Below are positions 41,892-50,560 of a stretch of DNA of 64,000 nucleotides, in pieces. The DNA is taken from NCBI RefSeq assembly GCF_022758885.1, contig NZ_JALEBH010000001.1:1984001-2048000 (forward strand), written 5' to 3'. Position 1 is the stretch's first letter. Each line of letters begins with the position of its first letter. The translations under genes and the position numbers were made by a program. Source of the stretch: Sphingobium sp. BYY-5 (GTDB taxonomy: Bacteria; Pseudomonadota; Alphaproteobacteria; Sphingomonadales; Sphingomonadaceae). The notes beneath the pieces are model-generated. The model searched no databases. It saw only the letters and a list, made by a program, of their open reading frames with translations, and was not told where the DNA came from.

Positions 41892-43007
41892 ATGGACATG
41901 GCTGCCCATCCATATCCGCCCTCGACCGATGCGCCGGCGCGCTGGTCCACGCTGGCGCAGGAAGCGGCGGAGGCTAATGCCTTCTACGCGCCCGACATGC
42001 TGGGCGCGGCGCTCGATCATCTCGCCGCCGATGGCACGGTACGGCTAATCGAGGCGCAAAGCGACAATGGGCTGATCGGCCTGCTGCCAATGGTCGTACG
42101 ACACCGCCATGGCCGGATACCATTCAACTGTGTTTCCAACTGGATGCACGATCACTGCTTCTTTGGCGCGCCTATCGTCCGCCAGGGGCAGGAACTGGCA
42201 GCATGGCACAGCTTCATGGCCCAGATTGACGCGGCCCCCTGGGCGCGCGGCTTCCTGCATCTGCAGGGGATCGACGCGGCCGGCGCCAATGCCGCCGCGA
42301 TTGAGGCGCTATGCGTCGAGCAACGACGCGGCTGGCGTGAGATTCATCGCTACGACCGCGCGATGCTGCGATCGGACCTGGATGCCGACGCCTATTGGGA
42401 AACGCAGGTCCGGTCCAAGAAGCGCAAGGAATTGCGGAGATTGCAGAAGCGATTGGCCGACTTGGGCGCAGTCGAGCAACGGCTGCTGACCGATCCGGCC
42501 GAGCTTGCCGTATGGTGTAGCGATTTCATGACTCTCGAAGCCTCCGGATGGAAAGGCCGGGAAGGCACGGCGATCGCCTGCAAGCCCGCCGACACCGCCT
42601 TTTTCCGCGCTGCCTGCGCCGCCGCCTGCGATGCGGGGCGATTGCACATGCTGCGGATCGACCTGGACGGACGGGCGATCGCCATGCTGGTCAATTTCCG
42701 CCACGGCGACGGCGCCTTTTCCTTCAAGATCGCCATCGACGAGGAACTGGGCCGCTTTTCTCCCGGCGTGCTGATCGAGATCGCCAACCTGCACGCCGTA
42801 CAAGGCGATCCAACCATCGGCTGGATGGACAGTTGCGCCGCCGTCGATCATCCGATGATCGACAGCCTGTGGGCCGAGCGCCGCACCATCGTGCAATATC
42901 GCATCGCGCTGCGTGGCAAAGGCATGGCCCGCTTGCAACGCAGCGCCGCTTTCGCCTTTGCCAATGGCGTCGAGACGCTTGCCGGCTTTCTGAAAGGACA
43001 GGGATGA
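41892..43007 (+). CDS. BioF2/FemAB-like GNAT acyltransferase
   Basis: The 371-residue protein fits the Acetyltransf_6 (CelD/BioF2-like) GNAT group: KKRKELRRLQKRLADLG near residue 178, EASGWKGREGTAI near 218, FKIAIDEELGRFSPGVLI and the final WMDSCAAVDHPMIDSLW. No signal peptide or membrane segment was found. These proteins are linked to exopolysaccharide or peptidoglycan-like modification. The exact donor and acceptor are unknown. It overlaps the JmjC-type cupin gene by four bases (ATGA), and a second family member (43848-44915) faces it on the other side of that gene. Confidence 0.82.
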   Translation: MDMAAHPYPPSTDAPARWSTLAQEAAEANAFYAPDMLGAALDHLAADGTVRLIEAQSDNGLIGLLPMVVRHRHGRIPFNCVSNWMHDHCFFGAPIVRQGQELAAWHSFMAQIDAAPWARGFLHLQGIDAAGANAAAIEALCVEQRRGWREIHRYDRAMLRSDLDADAYWETQVRSKKRKELRRLQKRLADLGAVEQRLLTDPAELAVWCSDFMTLEASGWKGREGTAIACKPADTAFFRAACAAACDAGRLHMLRIDLDGRAIAMLVNFRHGDGAFSFKIAIDEELGRFSPGVLIEIANLHAVQGDPTIGWMDSCAAVDHPMIDSLWAERRTIVQYRIALRGKGMARLQRSAAFAFANGVETLAGFLKGQG

Positions 43008-43870
43008 CCGCCCATTCCATCGCGGCCGATCAGGTGGCCACCTTCCCCGATAGCGCACGCGATGCCTTTGCCGCAGCCTATCCCGACCAGCCAGCCAGAC
43101 TGACCCACGGGCTGGTCGGCCATGTGCTGTTGCATCTGGACGCACTGGCGCAGTTGGCGGAGCGGATGCCGGCATCCTCGGTCGAATATAATCTGGGCAA
43201 GCTGCCATTGGGTGTGCAACCGGAGGATACGCCGTCCAACGGATTGACCCTGGGCGAGACGATCCGCACGATCGAGACCAACGGCAGTTGGGCGGTACTC
43301 AAGAATGTTGAGCGTGATCCCGCCTATGCCGCGTTGCTCGACGCCGTGTTGGCAGAGTTGGAATCGATCGTCGTCGAACAGACTGGACCGATGCTGCATC
43401 GGGAGGCCTTCATCTTCCTTTCGTCCCCCAACAGCGTCACGCCCTTCCACATGGACCCGGAGCATAATATCCTGCTTCAGATCATGGGGACCAAATCCAT
43501 GACCGTCTTTCCCGCCCGCGACGAACAACTGGTTCCCGCGCAGAAGAGCGAAGATTTCCACAATGGCGGGCATCGCAACCTGGTGTGGCGGGATGGGTTC
43601 AAGGCGCGCGGCGCGCCCTTCCCGCTCACGCCGGGTGAGGCCGTCCATGTGCCGGTTAAAGCGCCGCACTTCGTGGAAAATGGTCCGGCGGTGTCGGTGA
43701 GCCTGTCCGTAACCTGGCGGTCCGAACGATCGGTGGCGGAAGGGGAGCTTCACAGCTTCAACGCGCTGTTGCGTCGGCGCGGCCTGCCGGTCGGCACGGT
43801 CCGTGCGCAACCGGAAAAACAAAGCCTGCGCCGTTTCGCCTATCGCATCATGCGGAAGCTGGGCGCCTGA
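43004..43870 (+). CDS. JmjC/cupin-like Fe(II)-dependent oxygenase-type protein
   Basis: The 288-residue protein has a jelly-roll domain similar to cupin_8/JmjC oxygenases. The metal triad is visible as His and Asp in TPFHMDPEHNILLQIMG (H-x-D near residue 149) and a distal His in VPVKAPHFVENG (~220). FPARDEQL between them is typical. The start overlaps the preceding stop (ATGA), so it is coupled to the acyltransferase. It may hydroxylate a protein or a surface-polymer constituent. Its 3' end overlaps the convergent acyltransferase gene by 23 bases. Confidence 0.8.
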   Translation: MTAHSIAADQVATFPDSARDAFAAAYPDQPARLTHGLVGHVLLHLDALAQLAERMPASSVEYNLGKLPLGVQPEDTPSNGLTLGETIRTIETNGSWAVLKNVERDPAYAALLDAVLAELESIVVEQTGPMLHREAFIFLSSPNSVTPFHMDPEHNILLQIMGTKSMTVFPARDEQLVPAQKSEDFHNGGHRNLVWRDGFKARGAPFPLTPGEAVHVPVKAPHFVENGPAVSVSLSVTWRSERSVAEGELHSFNALLRRRGLPVGTVRAQPEKQSLRRFAYRIMRKLGA

Positions 43871-44915
43871 ACAGCCGGCGCAGCAGCGCCTCCGCCTCCA
43901 GCCGGGGTGTGAAACGCTCGATCACCCACCATTCCAGCCGTTCTTCGCAGGTGGCAAGGCTCTGTTTGTAGCGATCCTTACCCGCCAGGAAGGAATAGCG
44001 TCTGAGGCCCCGTCCGGCATAGCGGTCGACTGCCGCCGCATGGCAGAGCAGGCCCGGCTTATCCTTGGTCCCGCGCGGTTCGGTAAAGGCTGATTGATAG
44101 TTCATCGCCACGCCACGATGCACGAAATTGACGAGCAGGCCGACCACTTCCCCCCCATCGGTGAAGCGCAGCAGCTCGATCTGCCCGCCAGGCAGGCCGC
44201 GCGCCGCAAGGGTAGCGACGAACCTTCGGAAACCGGCATCATCCCAGGCATTGTCGGCGTGCCGCCCCCTGTTGAGCGCGGCCATCTCCTCGATCCAGGG
44301 AGCGATGTTCATCGGCGTCCCGGTCGTGACTTCGGGCAGCACGCCACCCCGGTCCTTGATGGCACGCCGAATCTGGCTGCGGCTATTGGCGCTGAGCAGC
44401 GACAGATAATCGCCATCGGCGGCGCGCACGGCATCAAGATCGACCTGATAAACCGGGGAGGCGTCGATGCAGCTATGGCGACGCCCAGGCAGATCCAGCA
44501 ACGGCGCGCCCGGCGCGATGCCGCTCAGCCGCAGCACGCGCCAGTCGGGCCGGCGCGCCAGCGCGTCGATGGCAGCAACGGACGCCTCTATTTGGCGGTC
44601 CGTTTCTGCCAGCAAGCCATTATATTCGACATAGGGGCGATCAACGGCCCGATCGCCCATCTGGTTCAGGCTGAGCGTCGCGACCGGTCCCAGCAGACGT
44701 CGCCGCATGGCATGGCCGACCAGCGCCAGCGCTACATCCCGCCCTTCCCCGTCCGTGACTGCCAGCAATTCAGGCTGGATGGCGTAATTGTCGAGCCAGG
44801 CATCCAGCCAGGTCCAGCCCAGGAAGAAGGAGCCATCCGATCGCGCCTCCAGCGCCCGCCAGCGCGGAGCGAGAGCCGCCCGATCAGGCCGGGAGAAGGT
44901 CGCTGTGAGAGCCAT
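43848..44915 (-). CDS. BioF2/FemAB-like GNAT acyltransferase, second copy
   Basis: The 355-residue protein is of the same Acetyltransf_6 class as 41892-43007 but divergent: SFFLGWTWLDAWLDNY near the N-terminus, SANSRSQIRRAIKDRGG near 185, and MNYQSAFTEPRG and RYSFLAGKDRYKQSLAT near the end. The FLAGKDRYKQSL signature is seen in exopolysaccharide-linked CelD-like proteins. The ATG at 44915 has AAGGGG upstream. The 3' end overlaps the cupin gene tail to tail. It follows the beta-lactamase-like and DUF962 genes on the same strand. Confidence 0.82.
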   Translation of the reverse strand: MALTATFSRPDRAALAPRWRALEARSDGSFFLGWTWLDAWLDNYAIQPELLAVTDGEGRDVALALVGHAMRRRLLGPVATLSLNQMGDRAVDRPYVEYNGLLAETDRQIEASVAAIDALARRPDWRVLRLSGIAPGAPLLDLPGRRHSCIDASPVYQVDLDAVRAADGDYLSLLSANSRSQIRRAIKDRGGVLPEVTTGTPMNIAPWIEEMAALNRGRHADNAWDDAGFRRFVATLAARGLPGGQIELLRFTDGGEVVGLLVNFVHRGVAMNYQSAFTEPRGTKDKPGLLCHAAAVDRYAGRGLRRYSFLAGKDRYKQSLATCEERLEWWVIERFTPRLEAEALLRRLFRRPASA

Positions 44916-44988
44916 CGCGCCCCTTGTGGCAGAGGAGCACGCCGGGTCAAGCGGCGCATCTGCATACGCCCTCTCCCCATCCCGCTGT

Positions 44989-45360
44989 TCAGGCGACAAT
45001 CCGTCGCGCGGGATCGACGGTTCCGTCAGGATTGACGCCCGCCCTGGCAAGGTCGCGCTTTATCCCACCGGTCAGGAAACGGTGCCACATCATGAAATCG
45101 GCCCGAAGCGACCAGAGCGGATGCCGAAAGGTCGCGGGGCGATTGCGCTCCACCAGACTATGGCCCACCCAGGCAAAGCCATAGCCCGCCAGCGGCAGCG
45201 CCACCACCATCCACCAGCGGCCGGTCAGCGGCGTCGCAATCGCCAGTATGATGACCAGACTGGTGCCCGCATAATGAAGCGCGCGCGTACCGGGACGCGC
45301 ATGTTGTTGCAGATAATAGGGCCAGAAATCGCCAAAGCGCCTGATGCCGGTCATGGCCAT
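44989..45360 (-). CDS. DUF962/Mpo1-like membrane protein
   Basis: A 123-residue membrane protein with FWPYYLQQHARPGTRALHYAGT (the conserved YxxxHxxxxxRxxHxxG pattern with His residues used for metal binding in yeast Mpo1), two hydrophobic segments (SLVIILAIATPLTGRWWMVVAL) and the paired His/Glu in GHSLVERNRPATFRHPLWSLRADF. Mpo1 is an iron dioxygenase in 2-hydroxy fatty-acid alpha-oxidation. Bacterial members are mostly uncharacterised. Sphingomonads contain sphingolipids with hydroxy fatty acids, so a related role is conceivable. Confidence 0.85.
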   Translation of the reverse strand: MAMTGIRRFGDFWPYYLQQHARPGTRALHYAGTSLVIILAIATPLTGRWWMVVALPLAGYGFAWVGHSLVERNRPATFRHPLWSLRADFMMWHRFLTGGIKRDLARAGVNPDGTVDPARRIVA

Positions 45361-45399
45361 CCTCTCCGGCCGCCAGCGTAGCGATACCCCCGAAACCCG

Positions 45400-46458
45400 T
45401 TAACTCTTATGCGTCAGACCGTGCGCCCTTTCGGGAGCGTAGAGGAAATAGTCATAGGCGGCCCGTGCCGCCTCCGCGATGACCCGGTCGCGCGCGACAT
45501 GACCCTTGCTATCCTTCATCACGAAGACGACAACGGCGAACCTGCGCCCATCGGGCAGGCGCACTACGCCCACGTCATTCCCGATGCCGTTCAAGGAGCC
45601 GGTTTTGTGCGCGACCGCCGTGCCGGACGGCAACATGCCCGCAATCCTGGCCTTCCCCGTCTGACAATGCGCCATGATGGTGAAAAGACGCTGGGTGCTG
45701 TCAGGCTTTAGCGCACGGCCCGATTCATAGGCGGTGATAAGATCGAGCATCGCCGAGGGCGTGGACGTATCGCGCGGATCCATGATGAAGGCCGGATTGG
45801 GTAGATCGCGCATGTCCCGCACGCCAATCTGAGGGTCGGCGCGGCGCGCGGCATCGGCATTCTGGCGAAAGCTGCCCGACAGGGGACTGATACCCATGGC
45901 GCGATAGAGGAGATGCGCGGTGTCGCTGTCGACCCGCAGGCCGGTGACGCCCAGCTTCGCCACGAATCGAGTGATTGCCGCTGGTCCGCCAGCACGCGCG
46001 ACCAGCACGTCGGTCGCATTGTTGTCGCTCTTCTGAAGCATCAGTTCGAGCAGCTTTTCGACCGAGAGCGTCGCGCCGGGACGCGAGAACATCCAGACGA
46101 TGCCGCCCTCGCTCGCCAGCGCGGGGTCGAGCGCCAGTTGATCGTCCAGCCGCACTTCGCCGGCATCGATCAGCGCGAAAATCCTGCCGGCGACCGCGAC
46201 CTTATAGGCGCTCGCCATCGGGAATAGCGTGTCGCCATGGAAGCTCTGGGTCTCACCGGTCTGCAAGTCGCGCACGGCAATCCCGACCGTACCGTCAGAA
46301 AGCGCGGCAAAACGCTCAAATTCCGCCAGCAACTTGGCCTGCGCCGTCTGCTCGACCAGCGGCTTGGGCGGCGGGCCGAAGGCGTCGGCGCTGGGCAGCG
46401 GCGCGAAGAACAGGCCAAGGGCGAACAAACAGGCGGAGATACGGGGCAATTGCGACAT
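45400..46458 (-). CDS. Class A beta-lactamase-like serine hydrolase lacking the usual Glu166
   Basis: The 352-residue protein has a signal peptide (cleavage near SADA). It carries the class A/PBP-fold motifs S-x-x-K in MASAYKVAV, S-D-N in KSDNNATDV and K-T-G in AHKTGSLNG. In an ungapped alignment to TEM from RDTSTP (178-183), Asn170, Asp176, Arg178 and Asp179 are kept (PNPAFIMDPRD) but the deacylating Glu166 is Arg. The protein may therefore be a poor lactamase or a PBP-like peptidase. GGAGG upstream of 46458 fixes the start. It is the first gene of a minus-strand run with DUF962 and an acyltransferase. Confidence 0.85.
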   Translation of the reverse strand: MSQLPRISACLFALGLFFAPLPSADAFGPPPKPLVEQTAQAKLLAEFERFAALSDGTVGIAVRDLQTGETQSFHGDTLFPMASAYKVAVAGRIFALIDAGEVRLDDQLALDPALASEGGIVWMFSRPGATLSVEKLLELMLQKSDNNATDVLVARAGGPAAITRFVAKLGVTGLRVDSDTAHLLYRAMGISPLSGSFRQNADAARRADPQIGVRDMRDLPNPAFIMDPRDTSTPSAMLDLITAYESGRALKPDSTQRLFTIMAHCQTGKARIAGMLPSGTAVAHKTGSLNGIGNDVGVVRLPDGRRFAVVVFVMKDSKGHVARDRVIAEAARAAYDYFLYAPERAHGLTHKS

Positions 46459-46555
46459 GGCAGCCTCCTCGCCCAACAAGGCGGCCATGACAAGCCCCTT
46501 GCCACCGACGCTCGATGGTTGACGCGCACGCCCGCGCGGACCATCACCACCGACC

Positions 46556-47257
46556 ATGAGCGACACGATCAAACTGCACGAAAGCTGGCGTACGCCGCTG
46601 GCCGAGCAATTCGCCGCCCCGCACATGCAGGCGCTCAAGACCTTCCTGCAGACGGAGAAAGCTGCGGGGAAGCGCATCTTCCCCAAGGGCAGCGAATATT
46701 TCCGCGCGCTAGACCTCACCCCGCTCGACCAGGCAAAGGTAGTGATATTGGGGCAAGACCCCTATCATGGCGAAGGTCAGGCGCATGGACTGTGCTTTTC
46801 GGTCCAGCCCGGCGTGCGCACCCCGCCCTCTCTGGTCAATATCTACAAGGAGATGCAGGCGGACCTGGGCATCACGCCGGCGCGTCACGGCTTTCTGGAG
46901 CATTGGGCGAAACAGGGGGTGTTGCTGCTCAACAGCGTACTGACGGTGGAGATGGGCCGCGCCGCATCGCATCAGGGCAAGGGCTGGGAATTATTCACCG
47001 ACGCGATCGTGCGCCTCGTCGCGCAGAAGGAGGAACCGGTCGTGTTCCTCCTCTGGGGCGCCTATGCCCAGCGCAAAGCGAGCTTTGTCGACCAGAACCG
47101 CCATCTGGTCATCAAGTCGGCGCACCCCTCCCCCCTGTCGGCGCATAATGGTTTTCTCGGCTCTCGCCCCTTTTCCAAGGCCAACGCCTTTCTGGAGGCC
47201 AAGGGACGCGGCGCGATCGACTGGGCCTTGCCGGAGATCGGGACGGCAATTCCGTAA
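46556..47257 (+). CDS. ung: Uracil-DNA glycosylase (family 1)
   Basis: Ung removes uracil from DNA. In the 233-residue protein the catalytic water-activating motif [18 protein letters not shown] (Asp in GQDPYH) lies near residue 65 and the minor-groove intercalation loop [14 protein letters not shown] near 190. Both are intact. Length is normal. It is divergent from the beta-lactamase-like gene, 97 bases apart. Confidence 0.97.
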   Translation: MSDTIKLHESWRTPLAEQFAAPHMQALKTFLQTEKAAGKRIFPKGSEYFRALDLTPLDQAKVVILGQDPYHGEGQAHGLCFSVQPGVRTPPSLVNIYKEMQADLGITPARHGFLEHWAKQGVLLLNSVLTVEMGRAASHQGKGWELFTDAIVRLVAQKEEPVVFLLWGAYAQRKASFVDQNRHLVIKSAHPSPLSAHNGFLGSRPFSKANAFLEAKGRGAIDWALPEIGTAIP

Positions 47258-47401
47258 GGCTCCGCACCTTTTAGCGGAATCTTCCATCTTGAGCAGAGTG
47301 CAATCTGAACGGCGGATAACAGCTCGGTTCAGGATCGGAACAAGGAAGCGATGCCATATCTCCGCCTGTAATCAAGAATTTCAGGTCTGGAGGAGAAAAT
47401 C

Positions 47402-47755
47402 ATGAACATCCGCAAAACCATACTGGCCACCGTGCTGGCTGCCGCCACCCTGTCGGCTATCGTGCCGTCGGTGTCCTATGCCCGTGACGGTGATCGTCGC
47501 TGGAGCCGCGACCGCCATTATCGCGACCATGACCGCCGCGATGGCTATTATGCCGACCGGCGCGGTTATCGCGACGATCGTCGTTATCGCTGCCGCAAGT
47601 CGGGCGGCACCACCGGCCTGCTGGTGGGCGGCGTCGCGGGCGCATTGCTGGGTCGGGCGGTCGATACCCATGGCGACCGGGCGCCGGGCACCATCATCGG
47701 CGCAGGCGCAGGCGCCCTGGCCGGCCGGGCAATCGACCGCAATTCCAAGTGCTGA
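47402..47755 (+). CDS. Secreted glycine-zipper protein with RDRD-rich region
   Basis: The 117-residue protein has a signal peptide (~1-27: MNIRKTILATVLAAATLSAI..., cleavage near SYA). A basic, His/Tyr/Arg/Asp-rich part (~28-65: DRRWSRDRHYRDHDRR) is followed by a glycine-zipper 2TM-like domain (GGTTGLLVGGVAGALLGRAVD, GAGAGALAGRAID). Such proteins (PF05433-type) lie in the envelope; function is not known. GGAGGAGAAAATC precedes the ATG. It is flanked downstream by a 13-bp-stem hairpin. Confidence 0.85.
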   Translation: MNIRKTILATVLAAATLSAIVPSVSYARDGDRRWSRDRHYRDHDRRDGYYADRRGYRDDRRYRCRKSGGTTGLLVGGVAGALLGRAVDTHGDRAPGTIIGAGAGALAGRAIDRNSKC

Positions 47756-47764
47756 CGAGCGTGG

Positions 47765-47795
47765 TGTGGGATGGCTTCCAACAAGCCATCCCACA
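47765..47795 (+). terminator. Hairpin after the glycine-zipper gene
   Basis: A perfect stem TGTGGGATGGCTT/AAGCCATCCCACA with a CCAAC loop lies 9 bases after the stop codon. There is no T-run, so termination may need Rho or the hairpin may instead stabilise the mRNA. Confidence 0.45.
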
Positions 47796-47838
47796 TCCAG
47801 CAACTGACTTTCCCGGCATTTCTTGACCGGAGAATCGC

Positions 47839-47871
47839 GAGGCCCGGTCCTGCTTGCGCAGGCCGGGCCTC
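47839..47871. terminator. Hairpin between convergent glycine-zipper gene and rpoZ
   Basis: The arms GAGGCCCGG/CCGGGCCTC lie 27 bases past the rpoZ stop on the minus strand. G+C-rich, no clear T-run. Probably marks the end of rpoZ transcripts. Confidence 0.4.
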
Positions 47872-47897
47872 ATTCCCTCTCCAAACTGGTCAGGCGA

Positions 47898-48242
47898 TCA
47901 GCCGTCGTAGTCGCCGCCGATATTCTGATTGCGCGGCGGCGCAGCAGCGGTCAGGCGCAGAGCCTCCGCCGACTGGGCGATCGAACCAATCTCATCGGGC
48001 GTGTCGTCATCGTCGATCTGCACCTTCTGCAGCGACACGACCAGCGAATCATGCAGATCGTCCGGCAGAACCGTTTCTTCCGCAATCTCGCGCAGGGCAA
48101 CGACGGGATTCTTGTCGCGGTCGCGGTCGAGCGTCAGCTCGGCGCCACCAGAAATTTCCCGCGCGCGCTGGGCGGCGAGTAGGACGAGGTCAAAACGGTT
48201 GGTAACCTTGTCGACGCAATCTTCGACGGTGACGCGGGCCAA
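47898..48242 (-). CDS. rpoZ: RNA polymerase omega subunit
   Basis: The 114-residue subunit shows [31 protein letters not shown], the hallmark N-terminus of omega, and [13 protein letters not shown]. The acidic, variable C-terminus is normal in alphaproteobacteria. Omega supports RNA polymerase assembly and forms part of the ppGpp site. No spoT/relA is adjacent in this window. It is divergent from the cardiolipin synthase-like gene. Confidence 0.97.
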   Translation of the reverse strand: MARVTVEDCVDKVTNRFDLVLLAAQRAREISGGAELTLDRDRDKNPVVALREIAEETVLPDDLHDSLVVSLQKVQIDDDDTPDEIGSIAQSAEALRLTAAAPPRNQNIGGDYDG

Positions 48243-48366
48243 ACGGGGCCTCCTGAAAACAACGAATGGAAATCGTGAACCCGGCGCCTAGCAGCGCTAT
48301 CCGCCTGAGTCAATGAAAAGGCCATAAAGCCATGGCAAGCTACGCCTAAAAAAGGCATGAAGTAGT

Positions 48367-49569
48367 ATGGCGACCGTCAAGCCCGCCCCCCCGTCCGGCG
48401 ACGCGGAAGAGATTCGCGTCACGCTGGCGGGCAATCGCCTGCGCCTTATCACGGAAGGAGCGGTGTTGCGCACGGCGTTGATCGCATTGATCGACCATGC
48501 GCGCCACAGCCTCAAACTCTATTATTATATCTTCGCCCAGGACGGCAGCGGGACACTGGTGCGCGATGCGCTGATCGCCGCGCGCGCACGCGGCGTGGCG
48601 GTGACGCTCATGGTCGACGGCTTCGGTTCCAGCTACACGCCCGACAGCTTTTTTGCGCCGCTGGTCGAAGCCGGGGCACATTTCGGGCGATTTGGCACGC
48701 GGCGCTCCACCCGATACCTGATCCGCAACCATCAGAAGATGGCGATAGCCGATGACCAGCGCCTGCTTATCGGCGGCTTCAATATCGAAGACGGCTATTT
48801 CGGCATCCCCGCCGACAATTGTTGGCGCGACCTCGGCCTGCTGGTCGAGGGCGATCAGGTCCAGGCGATGACCCGCTGGTATGGGCAGCTCTGGCGCTGG
48901 GTATCGACCAGGAAGCAACGCTTCCGGACGCTGCGCCAAATGGTGCGCAACTGGAATCCGACGCTGCATCATGCTCCGGCCGAACCCTTCCGCTGGCTGA
49001 TCGGCGGCCCGACCCGGCGGCTGAGCCCATGGGCACAGGTCGTCAAACATGATCTGGACCATGCCCGGCGCGTCGACATGATCGCCGCTTATTTCTCGCC
49101 TGGACGCGGCATGTTGAAACGTATCGCACGAGCTACCCTGTACCAGGGCGCGCGCATCATCCTACCGGCGAAATCCGATAATGGCGCGACCGTCGCCGCC
49201 GCACGGCTGCTCTACGCCCCCCTGCTTCGTCGCGGAGTCGAGATTTACGAATACCAGCCCTGCAAGCTGCACATGAAACTGCTGGTCATCGATGATGCCG
49301 TCTTCATCGGCTCCGCCAATTTCGACATGCGCAGCCTGTTCCTGAACCTGGAGGTAATGCTGCGCATCGAGGATGCGGGCTTTGCCGCGGCGGTCCGTAA
49401 TTTTATCACCGGCGAGGCAGCCGCAAGCCGCCAGATCACGCTGGAACAGCATCTTGCCAGCCGGACGTTCCTGACCTTGCTGAAGCAGGGGATCAGCTAT
49501 CTGCTTGTCGGCGTGCTGGACTATACCGTCACGCGGCGGCTTAATTTCCGCGATCCGAACGCGGACTGA
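48367..49569 (+). CDS. Phospholipase D family cardiolipin synthase-like protein
   Basis: The 400-residue protein has two HKD motifs: NHQKMAIADDQRLLIGGFNI near residue 121 and LHMKLLVIDDAVFIGSANFD near 302 (H-x-K-x4-D in both). ALIDHARHSLKLYYYIFAQD near 38 is typical of PLD-type phospholipid synthases. No N-terminal transmembrane anchor, unlike E. coli ClsA, so it is closer to ClsB/C. It probably makes cardiolipin or related phospholipids at the inner membrane. It ends 49 bases before the IS element. Confidence 0.88.
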   Translation: MATVKPAPPSGDAEEIRVTLAGNRLRLITEGAVLRTALIALIDHARHSLKLYYYIFAQDGSGTLVRDALIAARARGVAVTLMVDGFGSSYTPDSFFAPLVEAGAHFGRFGTRRSTRYLIRNHQKMAIADDQRLLIGGFNIEDGYFGIPADNCWRDLGLLVEGDQVQAMTRWYGQLWRWVSTRKQRFRTLRQMVRNWNPTLHHAPAEPFRWLIGGPTRRLSPWAQVVKHDLDHARRVDMIAAYFSPGRGMLKRIARATLYQGARIILPAKSDNGATVAAARLLYAPLLRRGVEIYEYQPCKLHMKLLVIDDAVFIGSANFDMRSLFLNLEVMLRIEDAGFAAAVRNFITGEAAASRQITLEQHLASRTFLTLLKQGISYLLVGVLDYTVTRRLNFRDPNAD

Positions 49570-49632
49570 AGAGACAAACGGAATCCCCGACGCCAGACGA
49601 CGTCCGCTTTTTAAACTAAGGGTTGTGGGGAT

Positions 49633-50034
49633 TCATCGTGAATTGATGACGGCGGCAGCGAGATAGATCATTGCTGAGAAGCTTTGGTCTGTTTTGCAGG
49701 CACGCATGGCGATACGTTTGAACTCTTTGAGTTTGCAGAAGAAGTTTTCGATCAGGTGTCGCCATTTATACATTTCAGTGTCGAGCCGAATAGGTATGGC
49801 GCGGCGTGGATGCTGAGAGATGACGATCCTGGCACCGCGTTCGTTGAGATCGGCAATGATGTCGTTGCTGTCGAAAGCTTTGTCGGCAAGCAACGCCCCA
49901 AACTCGACGCCTTCGATCAGCGGGGCAACACCGACGCTATCGAAACGATTGCCCGGCATCAGGCGAAAGCGCACAAGGTTGCCCAAGGCATCGGTTAGCG
50001 CCAATATCTTGGTCGTCATGCCGCCTTTGGAGCG
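49633..50034 (-). CDS. IS5-family transposase, C-terminal frame (orfB)
   Basis: This frame carries GRSKGGMTTKILALTDALG, the second catalytic Asp in LLADKAFDSND and the Glu region in ENFFCKLKEFKRIAMR (Y-x2-R-x3-E-type block). It continues from orfA through a probable -1 programmed frameshift at an AAAAGGGGG run (minus strand, near 50050), as in the IS427 group. It has no good start codon of its own. Coordinates of the functional part begin around the GMTTK region. The stop TGA lies within the terminal repeat. Confidence 0.8.
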   Translation of the reverse strand, partial: RSKGGMTTKILALTDALGNLVRFRLMPGNRFDSVGVAPLIEGVEFGALLADKAFDSNDIIADLNERGARIVISQHPRRAIPIRLDTEMYKWRHLIENFFCKLKEFKRIAMRACKTDQSFSAMIYLAAAVINSR

Positions 50035-50390
50035 GCCAATGGCCTGGCTCGAAGTCCCCCTTTTGCACCTTGACCGTGCCGGTGAACTTTCACGATGGTC
50101 GCATCGATCATGGCGTATTCCATGTCTGGCTCCTCCGTCAAAGCATCGAAAATCCGCTTGAAAACATCCGCTTCGCGCCAATCACGGAACCGCCGAAACG
50201 CCGTACTCCAGTTGCCGAACTGGGCGGGCAGGTCGCGCCAAGGACTGCCCGTTCGCACAATCCACAGCACCGCCTCCATGAATAGTCGATTGTTCCTGCC
50301 GCTGCGTCCGGGATCGGTGATCTTGCCAAGACAATGCGGTTCCATCTTCGCCCACTGGGCGTCCGTCAGTACAAAACGATCCATCCGCAC
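50016..50390 (-). CDS. IS5-family transposase, N-terminal frame (orfA)
   Basis: The 124-residue frame has DAQWAKMEPHCLGKITDPGR, RNNRLFMEAVLWIVRTGSPWRDLP and the first catalytic Asp in MEYAMIDATIVKVHRHGQG. After KGG it runs into out-of-frame sequence, while the orfB frame continues the domain. Both parts together make a complete ~250-residue DDE transposase, so the IS may be active. Confidence 0.85.
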   Translation of the reverse strand: MRMDRFVLTDAQWAKMEPHCLGKITDPGRSGRNNRLFMEAVLWIVRTGSPWRDLPAQFGNWSTAFRRFRDWREADVFKRIFDALTEEPDMEYAMIDATIVKVHRHGQGAKGGLRARPLAAPKAA

Positions 50391-50439
50391 CAGGAAGCAC
50401 AGTTGCCGCTAAATGGGAATCCTAAATCCCCACAATCCT

Positions 50440-50560
50440 TAGGGCGGATCGACATTCACAGTTTTAGGCGCTTCCCAAGCCGTCATGCCGGATCAGGTCC
50501 GGCATGACGTTGAAAATGAGGCTGAGGCTTCTGCTTTAACCTGAATGTCGATCGGTCCTA
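50440..50560. repeat. MITE-like nested inverted repeat next to the IS
   Basis: Terminal arms GATCGACATTCA (50447-50458) and TGAATGTCGATC (50542-50553) extend outward as TTAGGGCG/CGGTCCTAG. Between them lies a second palindrome GTCATGCCGGA...TCCGGCATGAC. The element is about 120 bp with no coding potential. Its right end supplies the stop codon (CTA = TAG) of the following minus-strand gene at 50558. Its left end coincides with the TA target of the IS. Confidence 0.7.

Larger units (their letters stand above)
49619..50439 (-). mobile_element. IS5-family (IS427-group) insertion sequence
   Basis: The element is 821 bp with terminal inverted repeats AGGGTTGTGGGGATT (49619) and, read inwards, AGGATTGTGGGGATT (50439), differing at one base. 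It is flanked by TA on both sides (49617-49618 and 50440-50441), the expected target duplication of the group. It holds two overlapping transposase frames. It is inserted between the cls-like gene and a MITE-like repeat. Confidence 0.9.
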
